Below are positions 34,171 through 46,412 of a stretch of DNA of 64,000 bases, in pieces (within the stretch, counting starts at the first letter, position 1; each line of letters starts with the position of its first letter). The notes under the pieces were generated by a model. That model saw only the letters and a program-made list of their open reading frames with translations, ran no database searches and was not told the origin of the DNA. A program made the translations under genes and the position numbers. This DNA comes from Apodemus sylvaticus (Eukaryota; Chordata; Mammalia; Rodentia; Muridae): the NCBI RefSeq assembly GCF_947179515.1, contig NC_067473.1, positions 83,296,013 to 83,360,012 of the forward strand. The letters run 5' to 3'.

Positions 34171-34439
34171 GTTATTTTTTTTCTGCATAAAAATAGCCTC
34201 TTTGACTACTTGGCAATCGCAAGCACTGTGCTCAGTGAACAGCATAGGAATTGCTGTTAAAAATAAATAGTCCTTTTTTGTCTGGTTTATTTGTATCTAA
34301 TGTATTCTGTATTTCAGGCTCTATTTCTGAGAGTCTAGGGGTTAAGGTCATAAAATGCTGATTCATGGAATTGTCAAAAGGGAACCTGGGGTAAATGGTT
34401 AAACTGTTATACAATTCCTAAGGAAGTAGTTTATCCAAT

Positions 34440-35765
34440 GGTAGTTAATGAAAAACTGGGCTTTAGTCGGCAAGAGAGAGCTATGAAGGCTTAGATTTCT
34501 TAATTCCTACATTAATAAGCATTCTCAAAGGCTTTGACACCCCACATACACATGTTTAGTCTACTGTCGAAAGGTAAGAGAGAAAATATGGCTAATAGGA
34601 GAGTGGGGACGTAGACATGTTTAGAAGTGGTTCTTTGGGATGATTCCAATCTTCCTTGTCAAGATATTAGAAATATAATTTAGGAGTGTCAGGATACCAA
34701 CAGCCCAGTTTAAAAAGTGTCACCAAATATGAATTAGCAGTGGCAGCACAATCAAACAGAAACAGCTAGAATGCCACTTAACTGGCATAACAAAACCATG
34801 GAGTTCCAGAAGTTCTCTGTCTTTCTCAGAGAAGTGAAGATCAGTGAAGAAGTGAGACCAAGGAAGCATTGCATGGCTGGCTATGCAAGTGCACCATCAC
34901 TGTCTGTTGGTTCTTACTTATACTCTCTCCAAACATCACATGTCCTCTCACAGATCTGTTTCATCAAAACATCACAAGTATGCTTCAGTAAAACATCGCA
35001 TGTGTCTGCTTCAGCAAAATAGCACATGAGCCTGCATCATATGACACAACCAGAAATTTCACCAGCTATCTTGAGAAGATTGCTGAGAAGTCAGCTTGCA
35101 TCTACCACTGACTCCAAATAATTCTTTCATCACTCCCATTCATGCCTCTCCCAGGCTGAGGTACGACCTTAGCGACATTGTTTTATAAGAACCCTAGTAT
35201 TTGGTTTTCTCCTGGCTTGGTAGCTGGCCTATCAAGTCTCAGGTTCTTGACCACACAAGCAGTGTTGGCTTGGCTTCAATCTCAAGGAAAACATATTTTA
35301 AATCAAATCAGATATTGCTTGGTTACTCTGACAAGTTTTGTGCAACTTTGTGCCAGCACATCTTACAGGCAAGTCACCATTATACACTGAAAGTTTTTAA
35401 CAGTTGGATTGGTGTTTAACATTCTCTTCACATAGTGTGCCTAGTGCCTTCACCATCATGAACTCTGAACAATTAGATTGAAGACTCTTGATAATTACCA
35501 CCTAGAAGTCTCAATGTTCAATGAGTTGTATAAGAGTTGTTTTCAGGAATAGAGCCTTTGCCATCAGTTTTGTAAGAGAAAACAATAGCCTAAACAATTC
35601 ATTGTGTTGATTGGAAGTTCCCATAGAGCCACTTTGGTGAATAATTCAATTAGATATCAGCAATCCCCAGTACTGGGAGCTTCATTGGGTGATGATAGAT
35701 TTCATTTTGGACTCTGTCTCCCCTGTTATTTGGTTATTTCTTTCAGATTGCCTTTATATATCTCT
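34440..35765 (+). mobile_element. Probable rodent medium-reiteration repeat, unclassified
   Basis: Several stretches (around 34725-34900, 34930-35030 and 35240-35690) look like common rodent interspersed sequence (I think of the RMER type), but I cannot confirm the family or its ends. The part at 34930-35030 is an imperfect ~33-bp tandem built on AAAACATCACAAGT / AAAACATCGCATGT. No coding function is supported. Confidence 0.3.
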
Positions 35766-35769
35766 ATTC

Positions 35770-37362
35770 TTTCATTTTTTTGTTGGTTATTTTATCTATT
35801 CATATTTCAAATGTTATTCTCCTTCCCAGTTTCCCCTCCACATGACCCCATCCCCTACTTCCTCACTCTGCCTCTATGAAGGTACTCCCCCCATTCACCC
35901 ACCCACTCCTGCCTCAGTATACTTTCATTCCTCTACCCTGGGTCCTCCAACATCCACAGGACAAAGGGGCTTCCCTCTCAGAGATGCCCGCTAAAACAAT
36001 CCTCTGCTACATATCCAGCTGGTGCCCTGAGTCCCCAGTGTGTATCCTTTGGTTGATAGTTTAGTACCTGGGAGTTTTGAGGTCTCTGGTTGGTTGATGT
36101 TGCTGTTCTTCCTATGGGATTACAAACCGCTTCAGCTCCTACAGTCCATGTCCAAACTTCTCCATTGGGGTCCTAGTACTCAGTTGGATGTTTGGCTGCA
36201 TAAGTCCACAACTAGTCGGCCTTTGGTAAAGCCTCTCAGGGGAAAGCTATACCAAGTCCCTGTCAGTAAGCACTTCTTGGCATCAACAATAGTATCTAGG
36301 TTTGGTTTCTGCAGATGGAATAGTTCCCAAAAAATGGCAGACTCTAGATGACCTTTCCTTAAATCTCTGCTCCACTCTTTGTCCCTGCATTTCCTTTTGA
36401 CAAAAGGAATTCTGGATTATTTTTCAGGTGGGTGTCCCTCAATCCATGGGCCATGCCTATCCACTGGTTATGGTCTCTACACATTCTCTATCCCCTTTAT
36501 TGGATATTATGCCTAATGTCCTCCCCATTGGATCCTGAGAACCTCTTGGGTTCTGGGTATCTGAGACTTTCTAGGGGTTACAACTACCCCACTGCTACAC
36601 ACCTACTTTCAAATTCCTGACCCTCTGTACTTCTCCCTCATCTTGTCCCATATCTGAAATGCCCCACTCCACTCTCTCCCAGATTCCTCTTTCCCTCTAC
36701 TTCCCAGAGCTTATTTTCTTATCCCTTCTAAGTAGGACTGTAGCATCCACACATTGATGTGATCTTCTTTCTTCTTGGGTTTCATATGGTCTGTGAATTT
36801 CATCATGGGTATTCCAAGCTTTTGGGGGGGTGGGCTAATATCCACTTATCAGTGAGTACATACCATTTGTTTTCTTTTGTGACTGGGTTACCTATTTTGG
36901 GGTGATACTTTTAAGTTCCATCCATTTCCTTATGAATTTCATGAATTCATTCTTTTTAATAACTAAGTAGTCTTCCATTGTATAAATGCACCACATTTTC
37001 TGTATTCATTCCTCTGCTGAGGAATGTCTGAGTTGTTTCTAGCTTCTGGCTATTATAAATAAGGTTGCTATGAAGATAGTGGAGCATCTTTTGGATACAT
37101 TCCCAGGAGTGGTATAGCTGGGTCCTCATGTAGAATAATATCCAGTTTTCTCAGAAACCACCAGACTGAATTCCAGAGTGGTTGTACAAGCTTACAATCC
37201 CACCAAAAATGGAGAAGTGTTCCTCTTTCTTCACATCCTCTCCAGCATCTTCTGTCCCCTGAGATTTTGATACTAGCCATTCTGCGTGATGTAAGGTGGA
37301 ATTTCAGAGTGAGTTGTTTTGATTTGTGTTTTCCTGATGACTAAGGATACTGAACATTTCTT
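35770..37362 (-). mobile_element. Old L1 (Lx-like) 3' part, minus strand
   Basis: The reverse strand gives a long old-type 3' UTR (35770-36840) and the ORF2 C-terminus (open piece 37068-37280 with CWRGCEERG and FWWDCK). It stops abruptly at 37362 against tandem AT-rich sequence. Confidence 0.85.
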
Positions 37363-37369
37363 TATTTTT

Positions 37370-38497
37370 GAATAATAAAAAGAATTTTATGTATATGACT
37401 ACTTAAGTAAAATGATTATTGCATAAAAGCTAACTGGGACAGGTAATTATTAAAGTACACTGTTAGAAAATATAGAGGTTTTAAACACAATGATCTGATA
37501 AAACTGAAGAAATATATAGAAAACAATGTTAAAATAGGAGACTATTCTAGAAAATAATAATGATAAATTGGTAAACATAGAAAATATACCTATACTAATT
37601 GTACAAGCACAGAAAATTTTTCTGATAAAATTGAAGAAATATATGGATAAAAGTTTGAAAATTGAAGATTTCATGGAAAAAATACAAATAAAATGGTAGA
37701 CATAGAAAACATTTCTAAACTAATTGAACAGGTAAGAGGATTTTTTCTGATAAAATTGAAGATATACATGGAAAATATTTCTGATAAAGTTGAATAAATA
37801 CATAGAAAAAAGTGTTGAAATATTCTATGGAAATTACTACAGACAGAGAGAGATCAAAAACATTTCTAAACTAATTGACAAAGCATGTTGAAAAATTTTC
37901 TGATCAAATTGGAGAATTTCATGAAAAATATATCTGATAAAATTAAAGAAATATAGAGAAAAAATGTTAGAATTGAAGAATTTGTTGAAAAATAATAATA
38001 ACAGTAAAAAGGTAAACATAGAAAATTTATCTTCACAAAAAGATCAACCACATAACAAATTTCCTCATAAATTTGGATATTTTGATTAATATATGTCTTA
38101 TAAAATTGAAGAAATATATACAAAAATGTGTTAAAGAATGAAGATTTTCATGGAAAATAATAGAGATAAAATGGTAGCCCCCCAAAAAATCCAAACTAAT
38201 TAAAATGTTAAGTAGAAATATTTTCTGATAAATTTGAAGATTTTCCTGGAAAGATAATACAGATAAAATTGAAGAAATATATATGAAAAAGTATGCAAAA
38301 TTAAACATTTTCATGGAAAATATTAATGGTAGAGTGGTAAACATAGAAAAATATCTAAGCTTATTAAAGACATAAGTAGAAATATTTTCTGATAACATCG
38401 AATATGTACATAAAATATTTCTGAAAATATTGAAGAAATATACAGAAAAATGTACTAAAATTGAAGATTTTCAGGGAAAATTATAGATAAAATGATA
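37370..38497. repeat. AT-rich ~162-bp tandem array, left part
   Basis: Diverged units with a GAAGAAATATATAGAAAA...GTGTTAAAATTGAAG core recur at about 37525, 37652, 37811, 37964, 38127, 38290 and 38451 (spacing 127 to 163, mostly near 160). No frame is conserved between units. It continues at 41383 beyond the inserted provirus. Confidence 0.85.
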
Positions 38498-38503
38498 GAA
38501 ATA

Positions 38504-38878
38504 TTTGCCTTCCCCTCCCAGCCCTTGAATGGGAATTCCAGACCTGTGTTAGCCATAATCCCCCTCACCTAGGGTAGAGCTCTCAGACCAAGGTGAAGTT
38601 CATTCTTCCTCTACAAATTCCTGAATTAAGCAGGTGACCTGTCCAGCTGTCTGAGCAGTGGAGCCAACACCAACTGAGCAGTCAGACCAGTTCTACCTGA
38701 CCGACCTTGGAATTTGGGAGAGGGATCCCACCTGAAACTTTAAATTCTGAGTTTTCCATTAAACCTTGAGACTTTGATCAGCAACTGTTTTCTTGGTCTT
38801 GTTCTTCTCTTGCCACCTTCCCATATATCCTAGCTTCCATTCCAGGTAACCCATTCAATGTAACTGCAGATATATACA
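38504..38878 (+). repeat. 5' LTR of second provirus
   Basis: This LTR starts TTTGCCTTCC (TGTGCC in the 3' copy) and ends ATATACA. It is clearly more diverged from its partner than the LTR pair at 2526/7627, suggesting an older insertion. Confidence 0.8.
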
Positions 38879-39906
38879 AATGAGGCATATACAGCCCAAC
38901 ATGAGGCTGAAAGTCTCCTGAGGGACACTGTCTTGATGGAGTTTCACAAAAAAACATTAAACATGGTATCCTGCACAGTGAGCAACTACAGCACTAAATA
39001 CTAGTGCTAGTCTTAAATTTCATCTTTTTGAGCTGCTGTTGTAGGCACAGAGGGATATGGGATAGGTGGGACTGCATCAACCAAATGCTGAGCTCACTTA
39101 GGGCTAGACTGTGCAAAATGGGACAGGAAACTTCTAAACAACATCCAAATTGGATGATTCCAATCACTAAGGATGGCTAAAAAACTTTATCAGCCAGCTT
39201 ATCTACTGCTTACCTATTGATTTTCAAAGTCACTTCCCCCACACCCAGAAGCCAGGCTTTGTGTCTGATAGTTGCTAATTTGCAACTGAATTGCATACCT
39301 TGGGACATCCCCAGAAAAGTTAATCCTCTTTGCTTCTAACTTCTGACCTTATATTTGAAGTAGCCTAGTTGTTTCTACCCAGGTTCACCTGGCTCAGGGA
39401 CTCACAATGACAATTCTCCTGAGTGCATTTATTTAGGTCCATGTGGCTTTGGTCTGATATTGGGAAAAAGGTATGCTATGAAGGCCTGCAAGTCAGAGAT
39501 AGGCAAATGAAATTCTATGACCTTTCATCTACCTAAGAGAGGAACTTGTGCCTATAGGCTGCGTTTATTTATAATAAATACTAAAGACCAGACCGTGTTT
39601 GTGAAAGGACAGAAAATAATGCAGCCTAACTCTATTGATCCCAAGAAGTCAGAAGTTTAAAATGTTATCTTGCTTTGTTAGAAACTAGGTAAAAAGTCAC
39701 ATTCCAGAGCCTGCCCTTTGTTTAGACCTAGCAGAAGGGCCTTGAATAGGTGATACTGCCCCCACAAGGTAATTGGAAATGGGCTTATTTTGCTTCTGTA
39801 AACTGCTTACTCCATTACCCCTATGCAGGAGTTCATGCAGCTATAGACATTCAAGAAAATAGGAAACTAATTGGTCCACTGAGCTCGGGCTCCGATAATT
39901 TAAACT
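38879..39906 (+). other. Internal region of second provirus, gene-free
   Basis: Non-coding, with leader and 3' sequences shared with the first provirus. No primer binding site is clear. Confidence 0.6.
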
Positions 39907-40892
39907 GATTGGCTATCCTGGGTTTTTTGTTATTCCAGATGAATTTGAGAATTGCTCTACATAGGGCTAATATCTAATATATACATAGAACTCAAGAAGA
40001 TAGAACCCAGAGAACCAAATGACCCTAGTAAAAAGTGGGGTACAGAGCTAAACAAAGAATTTTCACATGAAGAACTTCATATGGCTGAGAAGCACCTTAA
40101 GAAATGTTCATCATTAATCATTAGGGAAATGCAAATCAAAACAACCCTGAGATTGCACCTCACACCAGTCAGAATCACTAAGGTCAAAAACTCAAGAGAC
40201 AGCAGATGTTAGCAAGGATGTGGAGAAAGAAGAACATTCCTCTACTGCTGGTGGGATGGCAAGATGGTACAACAACCACTTTGGAAATCAGTCTGGCGGT
40301 TCCTCAGAAATCTGGGCATGACACTTCCAGAGGACCCTGCTATACCACTCCTGGGCATATACCCAAAGGAGTCCCTGGCATGCAACAAGGACACATGCTC
40401 CACTATGTTCATAGCAGCCCTATTTAAAGTAGTCAGAAGCTGAAAAGAACCCAGGTGTCCCTCAACAGAGGAATGGATACAAAAAATGTGGTATATTTAC
40501 ACAATGGAGTACTATTCAGCCATTAGAAACAATGAATTCATGAAATACTTAGACAAATGGATGGAACTGGAGAACATCATACTAAGTGAGGTAACCCAGT
40601 CTCAAAAGATCAATCATGGTATGCACTCACTGATAAGTGGATATTAGCCTAGAAACTTTGAATACCCAAGACATAATCCACATATTAAATGATGTCCAAG
40701 AAGAATGGAGGAGTGGCCCCTGGTTCTGGAAAGACTCAATGCAGCAGTATAGGGCAATACCAGAACAGGGAATTGGGAAGGGGTAGATAGGGGAACAGGG
40801 GTAGGGAAGAGAGCTTATGGGACTTTCGGGGAGCGGGGAGCCAGAAAAGGGGAAATCATTTGAAATGTAAAAAAAGACTATCGAATAAATAA
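39907..40892 (+). mobile_element. L1 insertion with inverted 5' end (twin priming)
   Basis: 39907-39957 is reverse-strand L1 (complement of about 19200-19255); at 39958 it switches to forward-strand L1 that resumes at the position equivalent to about 19825 and runs to the 3' UTR end. The tail has become a (TAGA)n run. Flanks AAACTGATTGGC and AAACTCTTTGGC may be the target duplication. Confidence 0.85.
39952..40630 (+). pseudogene. L1 ORF2 C-terminal remnant
   Basis: Two frames (39952-40212 and 40206-40427) together cover the last part of ORF2. A stop within the CWRGC motif near 40210 and later shifts break it. Confidence 0.75.

Positions 40893-40943
<51 letters not shown>
40893..40943. repeat. 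(TAGA)n microsatellite at L1 tail
   Basis: About 12 TAGA units follow AATAAATAAA directly, so the repeat grew from the L1 A tail. Confidence 0.95.
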
Positions 40944-40944
<1 letters not shown>

Positions 40945-40999
40945 AAGAAACTCTTTGGCTTCAGTCCAGTCAATTTTTATTAAATCAAAAGGGAGGAAT

Positions 41000-41382
41000 T
41001 GTGCCTTCCCTTCCCAGCCCTTGACCAGGAATTCCAGACCTGTGTTAGCCATAATCCCCTCCCCCCACCTAGGGTGGAGCTCTTGGACCAAGGTGAAGTG
41101 CATTGTTCCAGATCTACAAATTCCTAAATGAAGTAGGTGATCTGCCCAGTCACATGAGTAGTAGAGCCAACACCCACTGAGAAGTCAGAACAGTTCTCCT
41201 GAACAGACCTTGGAATTTGGAGGAGGGGTCTTGCCTGAAATTTTAATTTCGGAGTCCTCCATTAAAACTTGGGACCTTGATCAGCAACTGTTGTCTTGGT
41301 TTAGTTCTTCTCTTACCTCCTTCCCATACATTCCCAGCTTCCCTTCCAAGTCATCCATTCAATGTAAATGCGGGCAGTTACA
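41000..41382 (+). repeat. 3' LTR of second provirus
   Basis: It begins TGTGCCTTCC after AAAAGGGAGGAAT and ends GCAGTTACA. Confidence 0.82.
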
Positions 41383-42040
41383 AAAACAGAGAACATTTCT
41401 AAATTAATTGAAGATGGAAGTAGAAGCATTTCGTGATAAAACTGAGGAATTAATGTAAAATATTTCTGAAAATATTGAAGAAATAAAAAGAAGTGTTAAA
41501 ATTGAAGATTTCATACAATGATATGGCTAAAAATGTTGTAATAGAGAACATTTCCCAGCTAATGGAAGAGGGAAGTATAAATACTTTATGGAAAAAAAAA
41601 CCAAAGAATTACATGGGAAATATATCTGATAAAATTGAATTAATATATAGAAAAAGTGTTAAATTTGAAGATTTTCATGGAAAATATTACAGATAAAATG
41701 GTATACATAGAAAGCATTGCTAAAATAATTGAAGAAGGAAGTCAAAATACTTTCTGATAAAATTGCAGATTTTCATGAAAAATATTTCTGATAAAAAAGA
41801 AGGAATATATAGAAAAAAGTGTTAGAATTGAAGATTTTCATGGAAAATTGTAGATAAAACTGTAGAAATAGAGAACATATCTAAACGGATGAGGGAAGTG
41901 GAAACATTTTGTGAAAAAACTGGAAAATTATATGTAAAATATTTCTCATAATAAAACTGAATAAATGTATAGAAAAAAGTGTTAAAATTAAAAATTTAAC
42001 AGAAAAATACTAGAGATGAAAAAATTTCTATTGATGAGTG
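41383..42040. repeat. AT-rich ~162-bp tandem array, right part
   Basis: Cores of AGTGTT(A)AAATTGAAG recur at 41492, 41655, 41819 and 41979 (spacing 163, 164, 160). Units resemble those at 37370-38497. A GTT/GTG-rich low-complexity stretch (42060-42097) follows. Confidence 0.85.
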
Positions 42041-42689
42041 TGGAGTGTCCTTCCATGTTTTTTGTTGTTGTTGGTGGTGGTGGTGGTTTTTTTTTTTAAT
42101 GACTTTTGGTTGAAAGTCAATTTTATCCAATATTAGAATGGCTAATCCAGCATGTTTCCTGGGACCATTTGCTTGGAAAATTGTTTTGCAGCTGTTTATC
42201 TGAGGTAGTGTTTATATTTGATACTAAGGTATGCTTCTTGTATGCAGCAAAATGCTGGGTCCTGTATATGTATCCAATCTGTAAGTTTATGCCATTTTAT
42301 TAGGGAATTGATTCCATTGATATTAAGAAATATTAAGGAATAGTGATTGTCGCTCCATGTTATTTTTAATATTATTTTTTGTTTGTGTGGCTATCTTCTT
42401 TTGTGTTTTTTGAAAGAAGAGTACATTCTTGTTTTTCCTATGGTAAACAAGTTTCCCTCCTTGTGTGGTTGTTTTTCATATACTATCTTTGTAGGGCTGG
42501 ATTTGTGGAAAGATGTGTAAATTTGGTTTTGTCATGGAATATCTTTGTTTCTTCATCTATGGTAATTAAGAGTTTTGGTGGGTATAATAGTCAGGATTGG
42601 CTTCCATTTGTGTTCTCTTAGGGTCTATATAAGATCTGACCAGGATCTTCTAACTTTCATAGTCTCTGGTGAGAAATCTGGTGTAATTC

Positions 42690-45456
42690 TTTTTTTTTTT
42701 ATTGATATACTATTTATTTACATTTCAAATGATTTCTCCTTTTCTGGGTCCCCACTCCTCGCAAGTCCCATAAGCCCTCTTCCATCCCCCTATTATTCCA
42801 TCCACCCCTTCCCACTTCCCTGTTCTGGAATTCCCCTATACTCTTGCACTGACTCTTTCCAGAACAAGGGGCCACTCCTCCATTCTTTTTGGACATCATT
42901 TAATTTGTGGATTATGTCCTGGGTATTCAAAGTTTCTAGGCTAATATCCACTTATAAGTGAGTACATACCATGATTGATCTTTTGAGACTGGGTTACCTC
43001 ACTTAGTATGATGTTCTCCAGCTCCATCCATTTGTTTAAGGATTTCATGAATTCATTGTTTCTAATGGCTGAATAGTACTCCATTGTGTAAATATACCAC
43101 ATATTTTGTATCCATTCCTCCATTGAAGGACACCTAGATTCTTTCCAGCTTCTGGCTACTACAAATAGGGCTGCTAAGAACATAGTGGAGCATGTGTCCT
43201 TATTGCATGCTGAAGAATCCTCTGGGTATATTCCCAGGAGTGGTATAACAGGGTCCTCAGGAAATGACATGCCCAGTTTTCTGAGGAACCGCCAGACTGA
43301 TTTCCAAAGTGGTTGCACCATCTTGCAATCCCACCAGCAGTGGAGGAATGTTCCTCTTTCCCCACATCCTCGCCAACACCTGCTGTCTCCTGAGTTTTTG
43401 ACCTTAGCCATTCTGACTGGTGTGAGGTGAAATCTCAGGGTTGTTTTGATTTGCATTTCCCTAATGATTAATGATGTTGAACATTTCTTAAGGTGTTTCT
43501 CAGCTCTCTGAAGTTCTTCATGTGAAAATTCTTTGTTTAGCTACATACACCACATTTTAATGGGGTTATTTGGTTCTCTGGGTTCTACTTTCTTGAGTTC
43601 TTTGTATATATTAGATATTAGCCCTCTGTTGGATTTAGGGTTGGTGAAGATCCTTTCCCAGTCTATTGGTTGATGTTTTGTCCTTTTGACTGTGTCCTTT
43701 TCCTTACAGAAACTTTGTAGTTTTATGAGGTCCCATTTGTCAATTATTGATCTTAGAGCATAAGCTATTGGTGTTCTATTCAGGATCTTTTCCCCTGTGC
43801 CCATGTCCTCCAGGGTCTTCCCCAGTTCTTTTCGATTAATTTCAGTGTGTCAGGTTTTATGTGGAGGTCCTTGATCCATTTGGAGTTGAGCATGGTACAA
43901 GGAGATAAGAATGGATCGATTCACATTCTTCTGCATGCTGACCTCCAATTGAACCAGCACCATTTCTTGAAAAGACTATCTTTTTTCCACTGGATGCTTT
44001 CAGCTCCTTTGTCGAAGACCAAGTGACCATAGGTGTGTTGGTTCATTTCTGGGTCTTCAATCCTATTCCATTGATCCGCTTGCCTGATATTGTACCAATA
44101 CCATGCTGTTTTTATCACTATTGCTCTGTAGTAGAGTTTAAAGTCTGAGATACTGAATCCCCCTGAAGTTCTTTTACTGTTGAGACTAGTTTTAGCTATC
44201 CTGGGTTTTTTGTTATTCCAGATGAATTTGAGAATTGCTCTTTCTAGCTCTATGAGAACTGGGTTGGGATTATTATGGGAATAGCATTGAATCTGTAGAT
44301 TGCCTTTGGCAAGATGGCCATTTTAACTTTATTAATCCTGCCAATCCATGAGCATGGAAGATTTTTCCATTTTCTGAGATCTTCTTAGATTTCCTTCTTC
44401 AGAGATCTGATGTTCTTGTCATATAGTTCTTTCACTTGTTTGGTTAGAGTCACCCCAAGGTACTTTATGCTGTTTGTAGCTATTGTGAAGGGGGTTATTT
44501 CCCTAATTTCTTTCTCAGTCTGCTTATCCTTTGAATATATAAAGGCTACTGATTTTCTTGTGTTGATTTTGTAACCAACCACTTTGTTGAAGTTGCTTAT
44601 CAGCTGTAGGAGTTCTCTAGTAGAGTTTTTAGGGTCACTTATGTATACGATCATATCATCTGCAAATAATGATAGTTTAACTTCTTCCTTTCCAATTTGT
44701 ATCCATTTGACTTCCTTATGTTGTCTAATTGCTCTAGCTAGGACTTCAAGAACTATATTGAAAAGATATGGAGAGAGGGGGCAGCCTTGTCTAGTCCCTG
44801 ATTTTAGTGGGATTGCTTCAAGTTTCTCTCCTTTTAGTTTGATGTTGGCTACTGGTTTGTTGTATATTGCTTTTACTATGTTTAGATATGGGCCTTGAAT
44901 TCCTGTCCTTTCCAAGACTTATAGCATAAAAGGATGCTGAATTTTGTCAAATGCTTATTCAGCATCTAATGAAATGATCATGTGGTTTTTTTCTTTGAGT
45001 TTGTTTATGTAGTGGATAGCATTTATGGATTTCCTTATATTGAACCATCCCTGCATCCCTGGGATGAAGCCTACTTGATCATGGTGGATGATCGTTTTGA
45101 TGTGTTCTTGGATTCGGTGGGCAAGAATTTTATTTAGTATTTTTGCATCGATATTCATAAGGGAAATTGGCCTGAAATTCTCTTTCTTAGTTGGATCTTT
45201 GTGTGGTTTTGGTATCAGCATAATAGTGGCTTTGAAGGAGGAGTTGGGTAGTGTTCCTTCTGTTTCTATTTGGTGGAAAATTTTGAAGAGTATTGGTGTT
45301 AAGTCTTCTTTGAAGGTCTGATAGAATTCTGCACTGAAACCATCTGGTCCTGTGCTTTTTTTGGTCGGAAGCCTATCTATGACCCCTTCTATTTCTTTAG
45401 GAGTTATGGGTCTGTTTAGATGGTCTATTTGATCCTGGTTTAATTTTGGTAATTGG
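42690..45456 (-). mobile_element. 5'-truncated L1 nested in older L1 ORF1
   Basis: A T-rich end (42691-42710) marks the poly(A). The 3' UTR runs to 42940, and ORF2 covers the RT and C-terminal domains up to about the ORF2 segment equivalent to 17995 of the full-length element. Short flanks with GTAATT on both sides are a likely target duplication. Confidence 0.88.
42941..45456 (-). pseudogene. L1 ORF2, RT to C-terminus, frameshifted
   Basis: Open pieces 44955-45485 (TKKSTGPDGFSAEFYQ, an RT palm/finger motif), 44385-44915 (LSLFADDMIVY catalytic motif) and 42941-43456 (C-terminal CWRGCGERG...CWWDCK) are in different frames; a shift near 44930 separates the first two. The endonuclease domain is absent. 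Confidence 0.88.
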
Positions 45457-46034
45457 TACGTATGTCTATATATGCTACCTGACATTTTTCACTTAATGGT
45501 TTTAATATTCTTTCTTTATTTAGTACATTTGATGTTTTGGTTATTATGTGATGGGAGGAATGCCTGTTCTGGTCCAATCTATTTCGAGTTCTTTAGGCTT
45601 CTTTTATGTTCATGGTCATCTCTTTCTTTAGGTTAGGAAAGATGTCTTCTATAATTTTGTTGAAGATATTCACTGGCCTTTTAAGTTGAAAATCTTCACT
45701 TTTTTCTATACCAATTATCCTTAGGTGTGGTCTTCTCCTGGATTTGTGGATTTCCTGGATGTTTTGGGTTAGGAACTTTTTGCATTTTGCATTTTCTTTG
45801 ACTGTTGTTTCAATGTTTTATGTGATATCTTCCGCACCTGAGATTTGCCCTTCTATCTTTTGTATTCTTTTGTTGATACTTGCATCTATGACTCCTGATT
45901 TCTTTGCTAGGTTTTCTATCTCCAGAGTTGTCTCCCCCTGTGATTTCTTTACTGTATCTTCTTCCATTTTTAGATCCTGGATGATTTTGTTCAATTTCTT
46001 TACCTGTTTGGTTGTGTTTTCCTGTAATTTTTTA

Positions 46035-46086
<52 letters not shown>

Positions 46087-46243
46087 TGTGTGTGTGTTTC
46101 CTCTTTAAAGACTTCTACCTTTTTTACCCATGTTCTCCTGTATTGGGGTAACAATGGCTCACTGTGGTGGGAGAACTGGGTTCTGATGTTACCAAGCAGC
46201 CTTGGTTTCTGTTGCTTTTGTTCTTGAGCTTGCTTTTAACCAT
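45457..46243 (-). pseudogene. Older L1 ORF1, broken
   Basis: It starts MVKSKLKNKSNRNQG (46243) and reads an ORF1 N-terminus (46124-46360 stretch), then decays in the coiled-coil part with a CA expansion. The RRM region (complement of 45600-45780) is recognisable but out of frame. Confidence 0.75.
46039..46098. repeat. (TG)n microsatellite within L1 ORF1
   Basis: On the L1 sense strand it is (CA)n, lying between AAAGAGGAAA and AACTTAAAAAATTACAGGAAAA, that is at the ACACA of the length-variable ORF1 repeat. Confidence 0.93.
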
Positions 46244-46412
46244 CTGGTTATCTCTGGTGTTACTTGGTCTTGCTGTCATTGACTGTGGCTTTTCTGTCCA
46301 GCAAAATTGTGTGTCCATACTCCTGAGAGACCTGTTCTCTCCTGAAAGGCTAGCTATCACTCTGTACCACCTGAATATGGAGCCCAGTGGCAGACAATCC
46401 TCTCCAGCAGCA

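Larger units (their letters stand above)
31946..34430. other. Gene-poor AT-rich interval
   Basis: I see no supported gene. It holds an A-rich tract (33602-33651) and an AT microsatellite (34115-34166). A 104-codon open frame at 33205-33519 is listed separately. Confidence 0.5.
38504..41382 (+). mobile_element. Second non-autonomous LTR retroelement
   Basis: LTRs at 38504-38878 and 41000-41382 bracket an internal region homologous to that of the provirus 2526-8086 (for example ATGGTATCCTGC and GTGAGCAACTA after the 5' LTR, and the 39130-39420 stretch) plus a later L1. The 3' LTR starts TGTGCC and follows a polypurine tract. The flanks GAAATA (38498-38503) and AAAACA (41383-41388) are a decayed 6-bp target duplication: the tandem unit reads straight across when the element is removed. 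No viral gene is present. Confidence 0.85.
42098..46412 (-). mobile_element. Older L1, minus strand, split by a younger L1
   Basis: In reverse order: part of the 5' UTR (46412-46244), ORF1 from an ATG at 46243 to about 45457, then after the inserted L1 (42690-45456) the ORF1 C-terminal part (42575-42690), the spacer, and ORF2 from an ATG at 42358 to about 42098, where it is cut short. ORF1 carries stops and a (CA)n expansion. Confidence 0.85.

Noticed and set aside
37837..38398. Minus-strand Phe/Ile-rich ORFs in the tandem array
   Set aside because: AT-rich chance frames; not conserved between units.
37370..42040. Protein-coding minisatellite
   Set aside because: Unit lengths (about 160-164) are not multiples of three and every frame is stopped.
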